Assembly (NCBI RefSeq): GCF_040645195.1
Contig: NZ_JBEYXW010000023.1
Span: 1-64,000, forward strand
Length of the DNA stretch: 64,000 nucleotides
Source: Prauserella_A sp040645195
Lineage (GTDB): Bacteria; Actinomycetota; Actinomycetes; Mycobacteriales; Pseudonocardiaceae
Direction: 5' to 3'
Shown here: piece after piece, positions 43,910-52,996 of the stretch
Position numbering within the stretch: position 1 is the first letter of the stretch
Layout: every line of letters begins with the position of its first letter
Made by a program: the position numbers and the translations under genes
Notes under the pieces: generated by a model
Seen by the model: the letters and a program-made list of their open reading frames with translations, nothing else
What the model was told of the DNA's origin: nothing
Database searches by the model: none

Positions 43910-45024
43910 TCAGGGCCGTGGTGGGTCGTGGAGTGGTTCGGGGTCACTGGTGTAGGTGGCACCGCTCGGTGTCGTGACGGTGACTTGGGCGGTGTCCGGG
44001 TGTAGCCGGTAGGTCCAGCCTGGCCGGTCCTTGAGGCGATGGTGCCGGCGGCAGAGGTTGACCAGGTTGGCCCGGTCGGTCGCCCCCTGGCGGTTCCAGG
44101 GGGTGTGGTGGTCGTTGTCGCCGAAGTGTGCGGGCCGGTGGCACGACGGGTGGTCTGTAGCGGCAGCGTCCCACGTCGACCGGTGCTCCGGTGAGCGGAT
44201 CGGTGACAATCCGCCGCCAGGAGGAGGTGGGTTGGTCAGCGATCTGTCGTGCCACCGCAGCCGGAATCGGCCCATATCCCGCCAACTGGGCGGGATCGTC
44301 GTTGAGCCCGGCGAGGGTGGTGAGGTCGACGTAGACGTGCACGTCGGCCTTGGCTCCGGAACCATCGGTGTTCGAGCCGAGCAACAGCTCAGCGAACACG
44401 TCGGCGCGAAGTTGGTCGAGGGTGCGGGATTCGTTGCCGCCACGCAGGGTACGGGCCATCCGATCAATCCGCGCGTAAGCGGATGAGGCAACCTCGGCAG
44501 GCAAATCGGCGAGCAAGGTCGACATCCCGTCCTCACCAGGCAGCAACTGCACCGACCGCTCCGCCCGACGATGGCCCGCCCGCCGAGCAGCACCCTCCGG
44601 ATCGACCTTCAAAGCCCAATACGACGCAACCCGCCGAACCTGATGAGGATTCTTGCCGTCAAGCCGAGGCGCCGACAGCAGAATCAACCTGGCGAGCCTG
44701 CGAGTCATCGAGCCACGCCGTAGCCGCAGCGACTTTCGAAGCCCGATAAGAATCGACAACACCAGACTCCATAGCAGCCAAAGTCTCCGGCAACCGATGA
44801 ACCAAGGTGGTAGACAGATCGACCACCCGCCGAGCGTGCTGCTCACCAACCGACAACAACAACGCCAACTCGGCAGCCACATCCGACGCATGCCCACGAT
44901 TTTCATCCAGCGAGTTGATAGCCCGATGCAACGAGGCATCAACCCACATCTTGAGCCGATTGAGAGCCAAGATCCGATCCGGAAGCTGTCGGCCTAACAA
45001 GGAATCCCCCACAAGACCGATCAT
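43910..45024 (-). pseudogene. DUF222/HNH endonuclease-family gene, broken (copy 2)
   Basis: This is a second copy of the gene at 25212, in reverse orientation. N-terminal (SLHRAINSLDENRGHASDVA) and central (MSTLLADLPAEVASSAYARI) parts are very like copy 1. An extra G near 44672 shifts the frame after VDSAVG. About 50 bases are missing near 44155, removing the start of the HNH core (copy 1: VTDDFVRVRDRECRF) and shifting the frame again; the histidine-rich end (NLCRRHHRLKDRPGW) remains. Unlike copy 1 it keeps GAG at the stop position. It is not expected to make a working protein. Confidence 0.87.
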
Positions 45025-45072
45025 ACCGCACTGCGTAGCGAACTACAAGCAAAGTTGACAACGATACCCGAA

Positions 45073-45175
45073 CCGTGAGGAACTGTCGCTAGTAGACAGT
45101 GGCAAAACCCAACCACAGGAGCGACAGTTCCACACGGCGCGCCGAAGGCGTGCCTGAAACCCAACAACCCCACCA
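45073..45175 (-). repeat. DUF222-associated upstream repeat, copy 2
   Basis: Copy 2 of the element at 25061, lying just upstream of the broken DUF222 gene in the same relative position. The AACTGTCGCT/AGCGACAGTT inverted repeat is kept, and a GCGCGCC variant replaces GCACGCC. Confidence 0.8.
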
Positions 45176-45440
45176 AATAGGGGCACCCCAAACACCCCAT
45201 CAGGCACACGAGCAACGATCCGCGACCGCAGGGACGGCCGTTCAAGAGCAGCGAACATCACGTCAGCAGCCGACTCATCGAATAGGGCAGCTCGGCCTCC
45301 AGCTCCCGGACTACAGCGACCGTAGCCACCCACTCGGCGTTCACCACCAACACAATCCGCGAGGCCTGGGGAGCCAGTCGGACGATGCACTGCCGGGTGT
45401 CCTCGCCCGACTCCAGCATGACGAGCTCGTCGAAAGCCGG
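45176..45440 (-). other. Unrecognised decayed coding remnant between two repeats
   Basis: Two adjacent minus-strand frames look protein-like: one ending in VVNAEWVATVAVVRELEAEL and one with MFAALERPSLRSRIVARVPD. A one-base shift near 45285 would join them. No start with a ribosome site is visible and I recognise no family. It is bounded by two copies of the DUF222-associated repeat, so it is probably a fragment carried with them. Confidence 0.4.
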
Positions 45441-45545
45441 ACCGTGGGGAACTGTCGCTAGTAGACAGTGACAAAACCCAACCGCAGGAGCGACAGTTTC
45501 ACACGGCGCACCGAAGGCGTGCCTGAAACCCAATCACCCCAACCC
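45441..45545 (-). repeat. DUF222-associated upstream repeat, copy 3
   Basis: Third copy of the element, with no DUF222 gene attached. The inverted repeat AACTGTCGCT/AGCGACAGTT is present. It abuts the end of the aminotransferase gene. Confidence 0.8.
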
Positions 45546-45554
45546 AATAACGGA

Positions 45555-46931
45555 TCAGATCCGCCCCCAAGCCTCGGTCAACACGGCACGCAACACCTGC
45601 TCGATCAACGCAAAGTGGGACTCGTCGCAGATCAACGGCGGCGCCAGCTGCACCACGGGATCACCACGGTCATCAGCCCGGCAGTACAGACCGTTCTCGA
45701 ACAGTGCCCGAGACAGGAAGCCGCGCAGCAGCGCCTCGGACTCCGAGGCGTCGAACGAGGCCTTGGTTGCTTTGTCCTTGACCAGTTCGATGCCGAAGAA
45801 GTAGCCGTCGCCGCGCACGTCGTCGACGATCGGCAGGTCCGTGAGCCGTTCGAGATAGGACCGGAACAACGCCGAGTTGCGCTGCACGTGGCCGTTGAGG
45901 TCCTCGCGCACGAACAGGTCCAGGTTGGCGAGCGCGACCGCACTCGCCACCGGGTGGCCGCCGAAGGTGACGCCGTGGGCGAACCAGTTGGTGCCATGGC
46001 GGAACGGCTCGGCCAGCCGGTCGCTGGCGATCATCGCGCCGAGCGGTACGTAACCACTGGTCAAGCCTTTGGCACAGGTGATGATGTCGGGCTGGTAGCC
46101 GTAGCGCTGCGCACCGAAGTACTCGCCGAGCCGGCCGAATCCGCAGATCACCTCGTCCGACACCAGCAGAACGTCGTGCCGGTCGCAGATCTCGCGCACC
46201 CGCTGGAAGTAGCCCGGCGGGGGCGGGAGGCAGCCGCCTGCGTTCTGCACTGGTTCGAGGAACACCGCGGCAACGGTGTCAGGTCCCTCGAACAGGATGG
46301 CTTCTTCGATGCGATCCGCCGCCCAGCGGCCGAACGCCTCGGCGTCGGTGCCGTCCGGGCCCGCGGTACCGGCGGGCGCGCGGTAGAAGTTGGTGTTCGG
46401 CACCCGCACGGTGGAGGGCACCAGCGGCTCGAAGTCCGCCTTCAGGCCGGGTAGTCCGGTGATCGACAACGCGCCCATCGAGGTGCCGTGGTAGGCGATC
46501 GACCGGGAGATGACCTTGTGCTTGGTCGGTTTGCCGGTGAGTTTGAAGTAGGCGCGGGCGAGCTTCCACGCGCTTTCCACCGCTTCCGAGCCCCCGGTGG
46601 TGAAGAAGACCTGGTTCAGGTCGCCCGGAGCCAGCCCGGCAAGCCGCTCGGCCAGTTCGACGGCTTTCGGGTGCGCGTAGGACCAGATGGGGAAGTAGGC
46701 GAGCTCGCGGGCCTGCTTGGCCGCGGCGTCGGCGAGCTCCTCCCTGCCGTGCCCGACCTGCACGACGAACAGCCCGGACAGCCCATCCAGGTACCGCCTG
46801 CCGTTGGTGTCGTACAGGTAGGCGCCCTCACCTCGGGCGATCACCGGCACCGGCGTGTCCGCATAGGACGACATGCGGGTGAAGTGCATCCAGAGGTGGT
46901 CGGCGGCGTGGGAGTCGATGCTGCTGGACAT
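45555..46931 (-). CDS. Class III (omega-amino acid:pyruvate type) aminotransferase
   Basis: This 458-residue PLP enzyme moves an amino group from a diamine, omega-amino acid or similar amine to a keto acid. GRRYLDGLSGLFVVQVGHGR, TTGGSEAVESAWKLAR, LLVSDEVICGFGR and CAKGLTSGYVPLGAM, which contains the PLP lysine, are class III signatures. The ATG at 46931 is used; an upstream frame extension is unlikely. Polyamine-type importer genes and an aminobutyraldehyde dehydrogenase nearby point to putrescine, beta-alanine or GABA. An Lrp-type gene lies directly upstream on the same strand. Confidence 0.9.
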   Translation of the reverse strand: MSSSIDSHAADHLWMHFTRMSSYADTPVPVIARGEGAYLYDTNGRRYLDGLSGLFVVQVGHGREELADAAAKQARELAYFPIWSYAHPKAVELAERLAGLAPGDLNQVFFTTGGSEAVESAWKLARAYFKLTGKPTKHKVISRSIAYHGTSMGALSITGLPGLKADFEPLVPSTVRVPNTNFYRAPAGTAGPDGTDAEAFGRWAADRIEEAILFEGPDTVAAVFLEPVQNAGGCLPPPPGYFQRVREICDRHDVLLVSDEVICGFGRLGEYFGAQRYGYQPDIITCAKGLTSGYVPLGAMIASDRLAEPFRHGTNWFAHGVTFGGHPVASAVALANLDLFVREDLNGHVQRNSALFRSYLERLTDLPIVDDVRGDGYFFGIELVKDKATKASFDASESEALLRGFLSRALFENGLYCRADDRGDPVVQLAPPLICDESHFALIEQVLRAVLTEAWGRI

Positions 46932-46989
46932 ACCACGGTTATCGCACACCAACACCGTTGAGACAAGTGGTTCACGAACATATCACGTC

Positions 46990-47038
46990 GATCGACGGTG
47001 GATTCCGTGGCTGTACCTCCGCTGATCGACGGATTCCG
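46990..47038. promoter_or_regulatory. Direct repeat upstream of the aminotransferase gene
   Basis: GATCGACGGTGGATTCCG (46990-47007) and GATCGACGGATTCCG (47024-47038) lie 34 bp apart in the 112-bp space before the aminotransferase start. They could be binding sites for the adjoining Lrp-type regulator. No further support is visible. Confidence 0.35.
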
Positions 47039-47043
47039 CACCC

Positions 47044-47550
47044 TTAGGCTGTGCCCCAGGAATACGTCTGCTTACGCAGCTTGAGGTAGAGGAACGCCTC
47101 GGTCGTGGTCACCCCGGGAACGGCTCGCATTTCCTTGAGGATCTCCAGCAGGTGGTCGTCATTGCGGGCGACGACCTCGGCGAGCAGGTCGAAGGAACCG
47201 GCCGTGATCACGACGTAGTCCACCGCGGAGATCTCGGCGAGCCGGTCGGCGGTCTGCTCCAGGTCGTCCGACGTCCGCAGGCCGACCATCGCCTGGCGGG
47301 GAAACCCCAGCTGGAGCGGGTCGGTGACGGCGACGATCTGCATCACGCCGGCATCGAGCAGCCGCTGTACGCGTTGCCGCACCGCCGCCTCGGACAGCCC
47401 CACCGCGCGGGCAATCGTGGCGTAGGGGCGCCGCCCATCCTCCTGGAGCTGCTCGATAATGGCCTTGGCGACGTCGTCCAGCAGTGCGTGCTGGGTACCG
47501 TTGTGGACCACGACCCGGCGCGCGGGCCCGTCGAGTGCTGAATCCGTCAT
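47044..47550 (-). CDS. Lrp/AsnC-family transcriptional regulator
   Basis: This 168-residue protein has an N-terminal helix-turn-helix (IIEQLQEDGRRPYATIARAV, GLSEAAVRQRVQRLLDAGVM) and a C-terminal RAM effector domain (FDLLAEVVARNDDHLLEILK, VPGVTTTEAFLYLKL). I chose the ATG at 47550 because GGAGGG precedes it by about six bases; the frame is open further up without a good start. It sits between the aminotransferase and the divergent importer operon, which it probably senses and controls by binding an amine or amino acid. Confidence 0.9.
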   Translation of the reverse strand: MTDSALDGPARRVVVHNGTQHALLDDVAKAIIEQLQEDGRRPYATIARAVGLSEAAVRQRVQRLLDAGVMQIVAVTDPLQLGFPRQAMVGLRTSDDLEQTADRLAEISAVDYVVITAGSFDLLAEVVARNDDHLLEILKEMRAVPGVTTTEAFLYLKLRKQTYSWGTA

Positions 47551-47641
47551 GCCATCCCTCCTTGTTACGGCGGTGAGTCTGCCGCATTTCGTTGTGTAGC
47601 GCGACCGTGACAACGGAATCCCTTGTGGTGGAGCGGTTCGC

Positions 47642-48901
47642 ATGTCAGGATCAGTCGCCATGCAGACCAGGGCGCACACCCAGCTGTCCCCGGAGGCGGC
47701 CGCCGTGCTGCCGGTCATGAACACCGGCCGCCTGCGGACCACCCGCCGCACCGTCCTCAGAGGAATTCTCGCTGCCGGCGCCCTCGCGTCGACGGGCGGC
47801 GTGCTGGCCGCCTGCGGCACACAGGGTACCCAGCAGACCGCGGAGAGCTGCGTCAGCGAGGACCGTTCCGGGGCCGAGAAGACACTGGTGTTCTCCAACT
47901 GGCCGCTCTACATCGACATCGACGACAGCGACGCGAGCAAGCGGCCCACGCTGGAAGCGTTCACCGCCGAGACCGGCATCCAGGTGACCTACCAGGAGGA
48001 TGTCAACGACAACAACGAGTTCTTCGGCAAGGTGCGCAACCAGCTCTCCGCGTGCCAGCCGGTCGACCGCGACATCATCGTGCTCACTGACTGGATGGCG
48101 GCCCGGCTGATCCGGCTCGGTTGGGTGCAGACGCTCGACAAGGCCACGATTCCGAACGTCACCGCGAACCTGCTGCCGTCACTACAGGGCCGCTCGTGGG
48201 ACAAGGGCACCGACCACGCCGTGCCGTGGCAGTCCGGGCTGGCGGGCCTCGCCTACAACGCGTCGGTGACCGCGGAGATCCGCACAGTCGACGAGCTACT
48301 GACCCGGCCGGACCTCAAGGGCAAGGTCACCATGCTCGCCGAGATGCGCGACACCATGGGCCTGCTGCTGCTGTCGATCGGCGCCGACCCGGCGAACTTC
48401 ACCGAGGCCCAGTTCGACGAGGCCATCGACAAGCTGGGCGCGGCCACCGCGTCCGGCCAGATCCGCCGCTTCACCGGCAACGACTACGCCCAGGAACTCG
48501 CCAGGGGTGACATCGCCGCGTGCATCGGCTGGTCCGGCGACGTCATCCAGCTCAACTTCGAGGACGCCAACGTGCGGTTCGTCGCGCCGGAGTCCGGTCT
48601 CATGCTGTGGTCGGACAACATGCTCGTGCCGAACCGGGCCACCCACCGCGCCAATGCCGAGGCGCTCATGGACTACTACTACGACCCGGCCGTGGCCGCG
48701 CAGGTCGCCGCCAACGTCAACTACATCTGCCCGGTGAGCGGCGCCCAGTCCGAAATGGAGAAGCTCGATCCGGAGCTCGCGACCAACCCGCTGATCTTCC
48801 CGGACGACGCCACACTCGCCGGCGCCAAGGTCTTCATGGCGCTGGACGAGGCCCAGGAGCGCGCCTATGAGCAGAAGTTCCAGCAGGTGATCGGAGCATA
48901 G
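47642..48901 (+). CDS. PotD-like polyamine ABC substrate-binding protein
   Basis: This 419-residue extracellular binding protein has a twin-arginine type signal (RTTRRTVLRGILAAGALA, arginines 35-36) ending in a lipobox GVLAAC (C58), so it is probably a Tat-exported lipoprotein. The mature part resembles PotD/PotF: LVFSNWPLYIDIDD, GIQVTYQEDVNDNNEFFGK and DIIVLTDWMAARLI. The ATG at 47642 follows GGAGCGG; a start at 47717 would shorten the leader. It opens the importer operon, divergent from the Lrp gene. Confidence 0.9.
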   Translation: MSGSVAMQTRAHTQLSPEAAAVLPVMNTGRLRTTRRTVLRGILAAGALASTGGVLAACGTQGTQQTAESCVSEDRSGAEKTLVFSNWPLYIDIDDSDASKRPTLEAFTAETGIQVTYQEDVNDNNEFFGKVRNQLSACQPVDRDIIVLTDWMAARLIRLGWVQTLDKATIPNVTANLLPSLQGRSWDKGTDHAVPWQSGLAGLAYNASVTAEIRTVDELLTRPDLKGKVTMLAEMRDTMGLLLLSIGADPANFTEAQFDEAIDKLGAATASGQIRRFTGNDYAQELARGDIAACIGWSGDVIQLNFEDANVRFVAPESGLMLWSDNMLVPNRATHRANAEALMDYYYDPAVAAQVAANVNYICPVSGAQSEMEKLDPELATNPLIFPDDATLAGAKVFMALDEAQERAYEQKFQQVIGA

Positions 48902-48904
48902 CGG

Positions 48905-50047
48905 ATGGCCGACACTGCAGACCTCGTTCTCGACCACGTCACCAAGCGGTTCGGCTCGTTCACCGCGGTCGACGACCTGAGCCTCACTGTGCCGCAGGGC
49001 TCGTTCTTCGCGCTCCTCGGCGCGTCCGGCTGCGGCAAGACCACGACACTGCGCACCGTCGCCGGCCTCGAAGAGCCGACCTCGGGCGAGATCCGGCTCG
49101 GCGACAAGGTGATCACCCACCTGCGCCCGTACCGGCGGCCGGTCAACACCGTGTTCCAGAGCTACGCGCTGTTCCCGCACCTGACCGTCGCCGACAACAT
49201 CGCCTTCGGCTTGCGGAGGCGTGGTATCCGCAAGGTCGCGCCGAAGGTCGGCGAGATGCTGGAGCTGGTGCAGCTCGCCGGGTTCGAGCGGCGCAAGCCC
49301 GCGCAGCTGTCGGGCGGTCAGCAGCAGCGGGTGGCGCTGGCCAGGGCGCTCGTCAACGAGCCGAAGGTGCTGCTGCTCGACGAGCCGCTCGGCGCGCTCG
49401 ATCTGAAGCTGCGCCGCCAGATGCAGATCGAGCTCAAACGAATCCAGACCGAGGTCGGCAGCACCTTCCTGCATGTGACCCACGACCAGGACGAGGCCAT
49501 GTGGATGGCCGACACGGTCGCGGTCATGAACAAGGGCCGCATCGAGCAGCTCGGTGCGCCCACCGAGATCTACGAGTTCCCCGCGAACCCTTTCGTGTCG
49601 AACTTCCTGGGGCAGTCCAACCTGTTCGCCGCCGAGGTGAGCGGCCGGTCCGGCGACGACCTCCTGCTGGCCGCGCACGGTGAGCGGTTCGCCGCCCCGG
49701 CTGCCCGTGCCCGTGCCACCGGCGGGCCGGTGTGGCTCGGCATCCGCCCGGAGAAGGTCCGGCTCGCGCTGCCCGGTGAGCAGGTGCCGCCCCAGCACAA
49801 CCAGGTGCGTGGCGTGCTCACCGACACCTGCTATGCGGGGGTGAGCACCGAGTACCTGCTGCGCACGCCGTGGGGGCAGGAGATGTCGGTGTTCTCCGCC
49901 AACGCGATGGCCGGCGAGCCGATGGTCCCGGGCACAGAGGTCGTCGCGCACTGGTACCCGGCGCACTCGTTCGTGCTGGACCGGCCGGACGGCGCGGGTG
50001 AGGAGGCACCCCGCTACACCGCCGACCCGCTCGGCGTCGCGCCGTGA
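48905..50047 (+). CDS. PotA-like polyamine ABC transporter ATPase
   Basis: This 380-residue ATPase begins three bases after potD. Walker A is GASGCGKT, the Q-loop VFQSYALFPHL, signature QLSGGQQQRV, Walker B VLLLDEPLGALD and the switch histidine in HVTHDQDEAMWMAD. A C-terminal TOBE domain (about 275-365) follows. Such ATPases drive PotBC-type permeases. The stop overlaps the permease start (GTGA). Confidence 0.92.
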   Translation: MADTADLVLDHVTKRFGSFTAVDDLSLTVPQGSFFALLGASGCGKTTTLRTVAGLEEPTSGEIRLGDKVITHLRPYRRPVNTVFQSYALFPHLTVADNIAFGLRRRGIRKVAPKVGEMLELVQLAGFERRKPAQLSGGQQQRVALARALVNEPKVLLLDEPLGALDLKLRRQMQIELKRIQTEVGSTFLHVTHDQDEAMWMADTVAVMNKGRIEQLGAPTEIYEFPANPFVSNFLGQSNLFAAEVSGRSGDDLLLAAHGERFAAPAARARATGGPVWLGIRPEKVRLALPGEQVPPQHNQVRGVLTDTCYAGVSTEYLLRTPWGQEMSVFSANAMAGEPMVPGTEVVAHWYPAHSFVLDRPDGAGEEAPRYTADPLGVAP

Positions 50048-50961
50048 CGGCACTCATGGGCGCCACGGCCGCCCCACCCCCGGACGATCGGTCCACTGTG
50101 GAGCGACCTCCACGGACAAGGCGACGCGGACTGCCCTTCCTGTTGCTGCTGCCCGGTGGGCTGTGGCTGCTGCTGTTCTTCGTGGTGCCGTCCGTGCAGC
50201 TCGCCGCGACCAGCCTCTACGACCGCAGCGGCAGCCTGGAGACCGGCTACCGGCAGGCCTTCGCCTTCGGCAACTACGTGGACGCGGTCGCCGAGTACTG
50301 GCCGCACCTGCTGCGCTCCGCCGGCTACGCGGGCATCGCCACCGTCATCTGCCTCCTGCTCGGTTACCCGCTCGCCTACGCGATCGCGCAGAAGGCGGGG
50401 CGGTGGCGCACGCTGCTGCTGGTGTGCGTGATCGCGCCGTTCTTCACCACGTTCCTGCTCCGCACACTGGCCTGGAAGTCGATCCTGTCGGACAACGGGC
50501 CGGTGGTCGCGCTGTGGCGCGCGCTGCCGTTCGTCCCCGACGACGCCCGGTTGCTCGCGACGCCGGTCGCGGTCGTCGCGGGCCTGGTGTACAACTTCCT
50601 GCCGTTCATGGTGCTGCCCCTCTACGCCAGCCTCGAGCGGCTCGACCGCCGGATGCTGGAGGCGTCCCGGGACCTGTACGCCCGACCGGTCGCGACGTTC
50701 CGCCGGGTCACGCTGCCGTTGTCGATGCCAGGGGTCGTCGCGGGCACGCTCCTGACGTTCATCCCGGCGACGGGCGACTACATCAACGCCGAGCTTCTCG
50801 GCACACCGAACCAGTACATGATCGGCAACGTCATCGACTCGGCGTTCCTGGTGCGTCTGGACTATCCGCAGGCAGCGGCGCTGTCGTTCCTGCTCATGGC
50901 CACGATCCTCGTCATGGTCTTCTCGTACCTGCGCGCGGCCGGCACCGAGGAGGTGGTGTAG
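50044..50961 (+). CDS. PotB-like ABC transporter permease
   Basis: This 305-residue membrane protein of the PotB/PotH family has a proline/arginine-rich cytosolic start, then the helix FLLLLPGGLWLLLFFVVPSV, a large extracellular loop and an EAA coupling loop, MLEASRDLYARPVATFRRVT. The GTG at 50044 overlaps the ATPase stop. PotC follows with no gap. Confidence 0.9.
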   Translation: MTALMGATAAPPPDDRSTVERPPRTRRRGLPFLLLLPGGLWLLLFFVVPSVQLAATSLYDRSGSLETGYRQAFAFGNYVDAVAEYWPHLLRSAGYAGIATVICLLLGYPLAYAIAQKAGRWRTLLLVCVIAPFFTTFLLRTLAWKSILSDNGPVVALWRALPFVPDDARLLATPVAVVAGLVYNFLPFMVLPLYASLERLDRRMLEASRDLYARPVATFRRVTLPLSMPGVVAGTLLTFIPATGDYINAELLGTPNQYMIGNVIDSAFLVRLDYPQAAALSFLLMATILVMVFSYLRAAGTEEVV

Positions 50962-51777
50962 GTGTACCGCTTCTGGCGGTGGGTCGCCGACCACTGGGTG
51001 CTGGTGATCGGCCTGATCGTGCTGGCCTACCTGTTCCTGCCGATCGTCGTGGTGTTCCTGCTGTCGGTGAACCGGCCGGCGAGCAGGCTGTCCTACGACC
51101 TGTCAGCACAATGGACACTGGAGTACTGGCTCGACCCGTTCGGCAGCGCCGGTATCGCCGATGCGTTGCGGGTCAGCATCGGCATCGCACTTGTCGCCAC
51201 GCTGATCGCCACCGTGCTCGGGACGCTGATGGCCTTCGCTCTTGCGCGCCACCGCTTCCGCGGCCGGGGCACCGCCAACGCGCTGGTCTTCCTGCCGATG
51301 GCCACACCCGAGGTGGTACTGGGCAGCTCACTGCTCGCGCTGTTCGTGATGCTCCGTGTGCCGCTGGGCTTCTGGACCGTCGTGATCGCGCACGTCCTGT
51401 TCTGCCTTTCCTTCGTCGTGGTGACGGTGAAGGCACGGCTCGCCGGGCTGGACCCGCGGCTGCAGGAGGCGGCGATGGACCTCTACGCCACCGAATGGCA
51501 GACCTTCCGGCGGGTCACCCTGCCGCTGGTGCTGCCCGGTATCGCGGCGGCGGCGCTGCTGTCGCTGTCGCTGTCGTTCGACGACTTCATCATCACCAAC
51601 TTCAACTCAGGCACCACGGTGACCTTCCCGATGTTCGTCTGGGGCGCCGCGCAGCGCGGCATTCCCCGTGAGGTCAACGTGATCGGCAGCGCGGTGTTCG
51701 TGCTGGCGTTCGTTCTGGTGCTGGTGACGCAGCTGCGCGGGCGCGGGCAGGCCCGCCGCGGAACGGGGGTCTCCTGA
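50962..51777 (+). CDS. PotC-like ABC transporter permease
   Basis: This 271-residue permease of the PotC/PotI family has the first helix VLVIGLIVLAYLFLPIVVVF and the coupling loop LQEAAMDLYATEWQTFRRVT. It ends with LSFDDFIITNFNSGTTVTFP, a usual family segment. The GTG start is directly after the potB stop, and its own stop shares one base with the next start (TGATG). Confidence 0.9.
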   Translation: MYRFWRWVADHWVLVIGLIVLAYLFLPIVVVFLLSVNRPASRLSYDLSAQWTLEYWLDPFGSAGIADALRVSIGIALVATLIATVLGTLMAFALARHRFRGRGTANALVFLPMATPEVVLGSSLLALFVMLRVPLGFWTVVIAHVLFCLSFVVVTVKARLAGLDPRLQEAAMDLYATEWQTFRRVTLPLVLPGIAAAALLSLSLSFDDFIITNFNSGTTVTFPMFVWGAAQRGIPREVNVIGSAVFVLAFVLVLVTQLRGRGQARRGTGVS

Positions 51778-52982
51778 TGCGGGTACTTCTGGTCGGTGCG
51801 GGCACTGTCGGCGCGGCCGTGGCCGCCATCGCCGCGCGGAGGCCGTTCTTCTCCGCATTCGTGGTGGCCGACCGGGATTCGGACCGCGCGGCCAGTGCCC
51901 TGAAGTCGCTGGACGATCCGCGATTCTCCGCGGTGCAGCTGGACGCGTCCTCGGCAGCCGATGTCGCCGAGCTGTGCCGGGCACATGGGATCACCCATGT
52001 GCTCAACGCAGTGGATCCACGGTTCACCATGCCCGTGTTCGAGGGCGCCCTCGCAGCCGATGTGGACTATCTGGACATGGCGATGTCGCTGTCCTCACCG
52101 CATCCGACCGAGCCCTACAGCCGTACCGGCGTGAAGCTCGGCGACGATCAGTTCGCTGTGGCGGAGCTGTGGGCCGGGCGCGGCCGGCTCGCGCTGGTCG
52201 GCATGGGCGTGGAGCCCGGCCTGTCCGACGTGTTCGCCCGCTACGCCGCGGACCACCTGTTCTCCTCGATCGAGGAGATCGGCGTGCGCGATGGCGCGAA
52301 CCTCGTGGTGGACGGCCACGACTTCGCGCCGACCTTCTCCATCTGGACCACCATCGAGGAGTGCCTGAACCCGCCGGTCGTGTGGGAGCGCGCGCGTGGC
52401 TGGTACACCACCGAACCGTTCTCGGAGCCGGAGGTCTTCGACTTCCCGGAGGGCATCGGGCCGGTCGAGTGTGTGAACGTCGAGCACGAGGAGGTGCTGC
52501 TCATCCCGCGTTGGGTCGAGGCCGACAGGGTGACGTTCAAGTACGGGCTCGGCGCGGAGTTCATCGACGTGCTCCGCATGTTGCACAGGCTCGGCCTCGA
52601 CTCCACCCGCCCGGTGCGGGTGCGCGAGGCGTCGGTGGCGCCCCGTGACCTACTGGCGGCCTGCCTGCCGGACCCCGCGACGCTCGGCCCGCGCATGACC
52701 GGCAAGACCTGCGCGGGTACCTGGGTGCGGGGGAGCGGCCCTGGCGGCGCGCCGCGCGAGGTCTACCTCTACCACGTGGTGGACAACGAATGGTCGATGC
52801 GCGAGTACGGTCACCAGGCCGTAGCCTGGCAGACCGCGCTCAACCCGGTGGTGGCGCTGGAGCTGCTGTCCTCCGGCGCGTGGTCGGGCAGCGGAGTGCT
52901 CGGGCCCGAGGCGTTCGACCCCGTACCGTTGCTCGACCTGCTCGGTGAGTACGGCTCGCCATGGGGTCTGCGCGAGGGCTGA
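51777..52982 (+). CDS. Saccharopine dehydrogenase family protein
   Basis: This 401-residue protein has an N-terminal Rossmann fold (RVLLVGAGTVGAAVAAIAAR) and the saccharopine-dehydrogenase pattern HVLNAVDPRFTMPVFEGALA, DVDYLDMAMS, GMGVEPGLSDVFARYAADHL. Relatives include lysine saccharopine and carboxynorspermidine dehydrogenases. Being coupled to a polyamine-type importer by TGATG, a role in polyamine or amino-acid amine oxidation is likely. The substrate is unknown. It is the last gene of the importer operon, converging with patD. Confidence 0.85.
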   Translation: MRVLLVGAGTVGAAVAAIAARRPFFSAFVVADRDSDRAASALKSLDDPRFSAVQLDASSAADVAELCRAHGITHVLNAVDPRFTMPVFEGALAADVDYLDMAMSLSSPHPTEPYSRTGVKLGDDQFAVAELWAGRGRLALVGMGVEPGLSDVFARYAADHLFSSIEEIGVRDGANLVVDGHDFAPTFSIWTTIEECLNPPVVWERARGWYTTEPFSEPEVFDFPEGIGPVECVNVEHEEVLLIPRWVEADRVTFKYGLGAEFIDVLRMLHRLGLDSTRPVRVREASVAPRDLLAACLPDPATLGPRMTGKTCAGTWVRGSGPGGAPREVYLYHVVDNEWSMREYGHQAVAWQTALNPVVALELLSSGAWSGSGVLGPEAFDPVPLLDLLGEYGSPWGLREG

Positions 52983-52996
52983 GCACCCCGGCAGCC

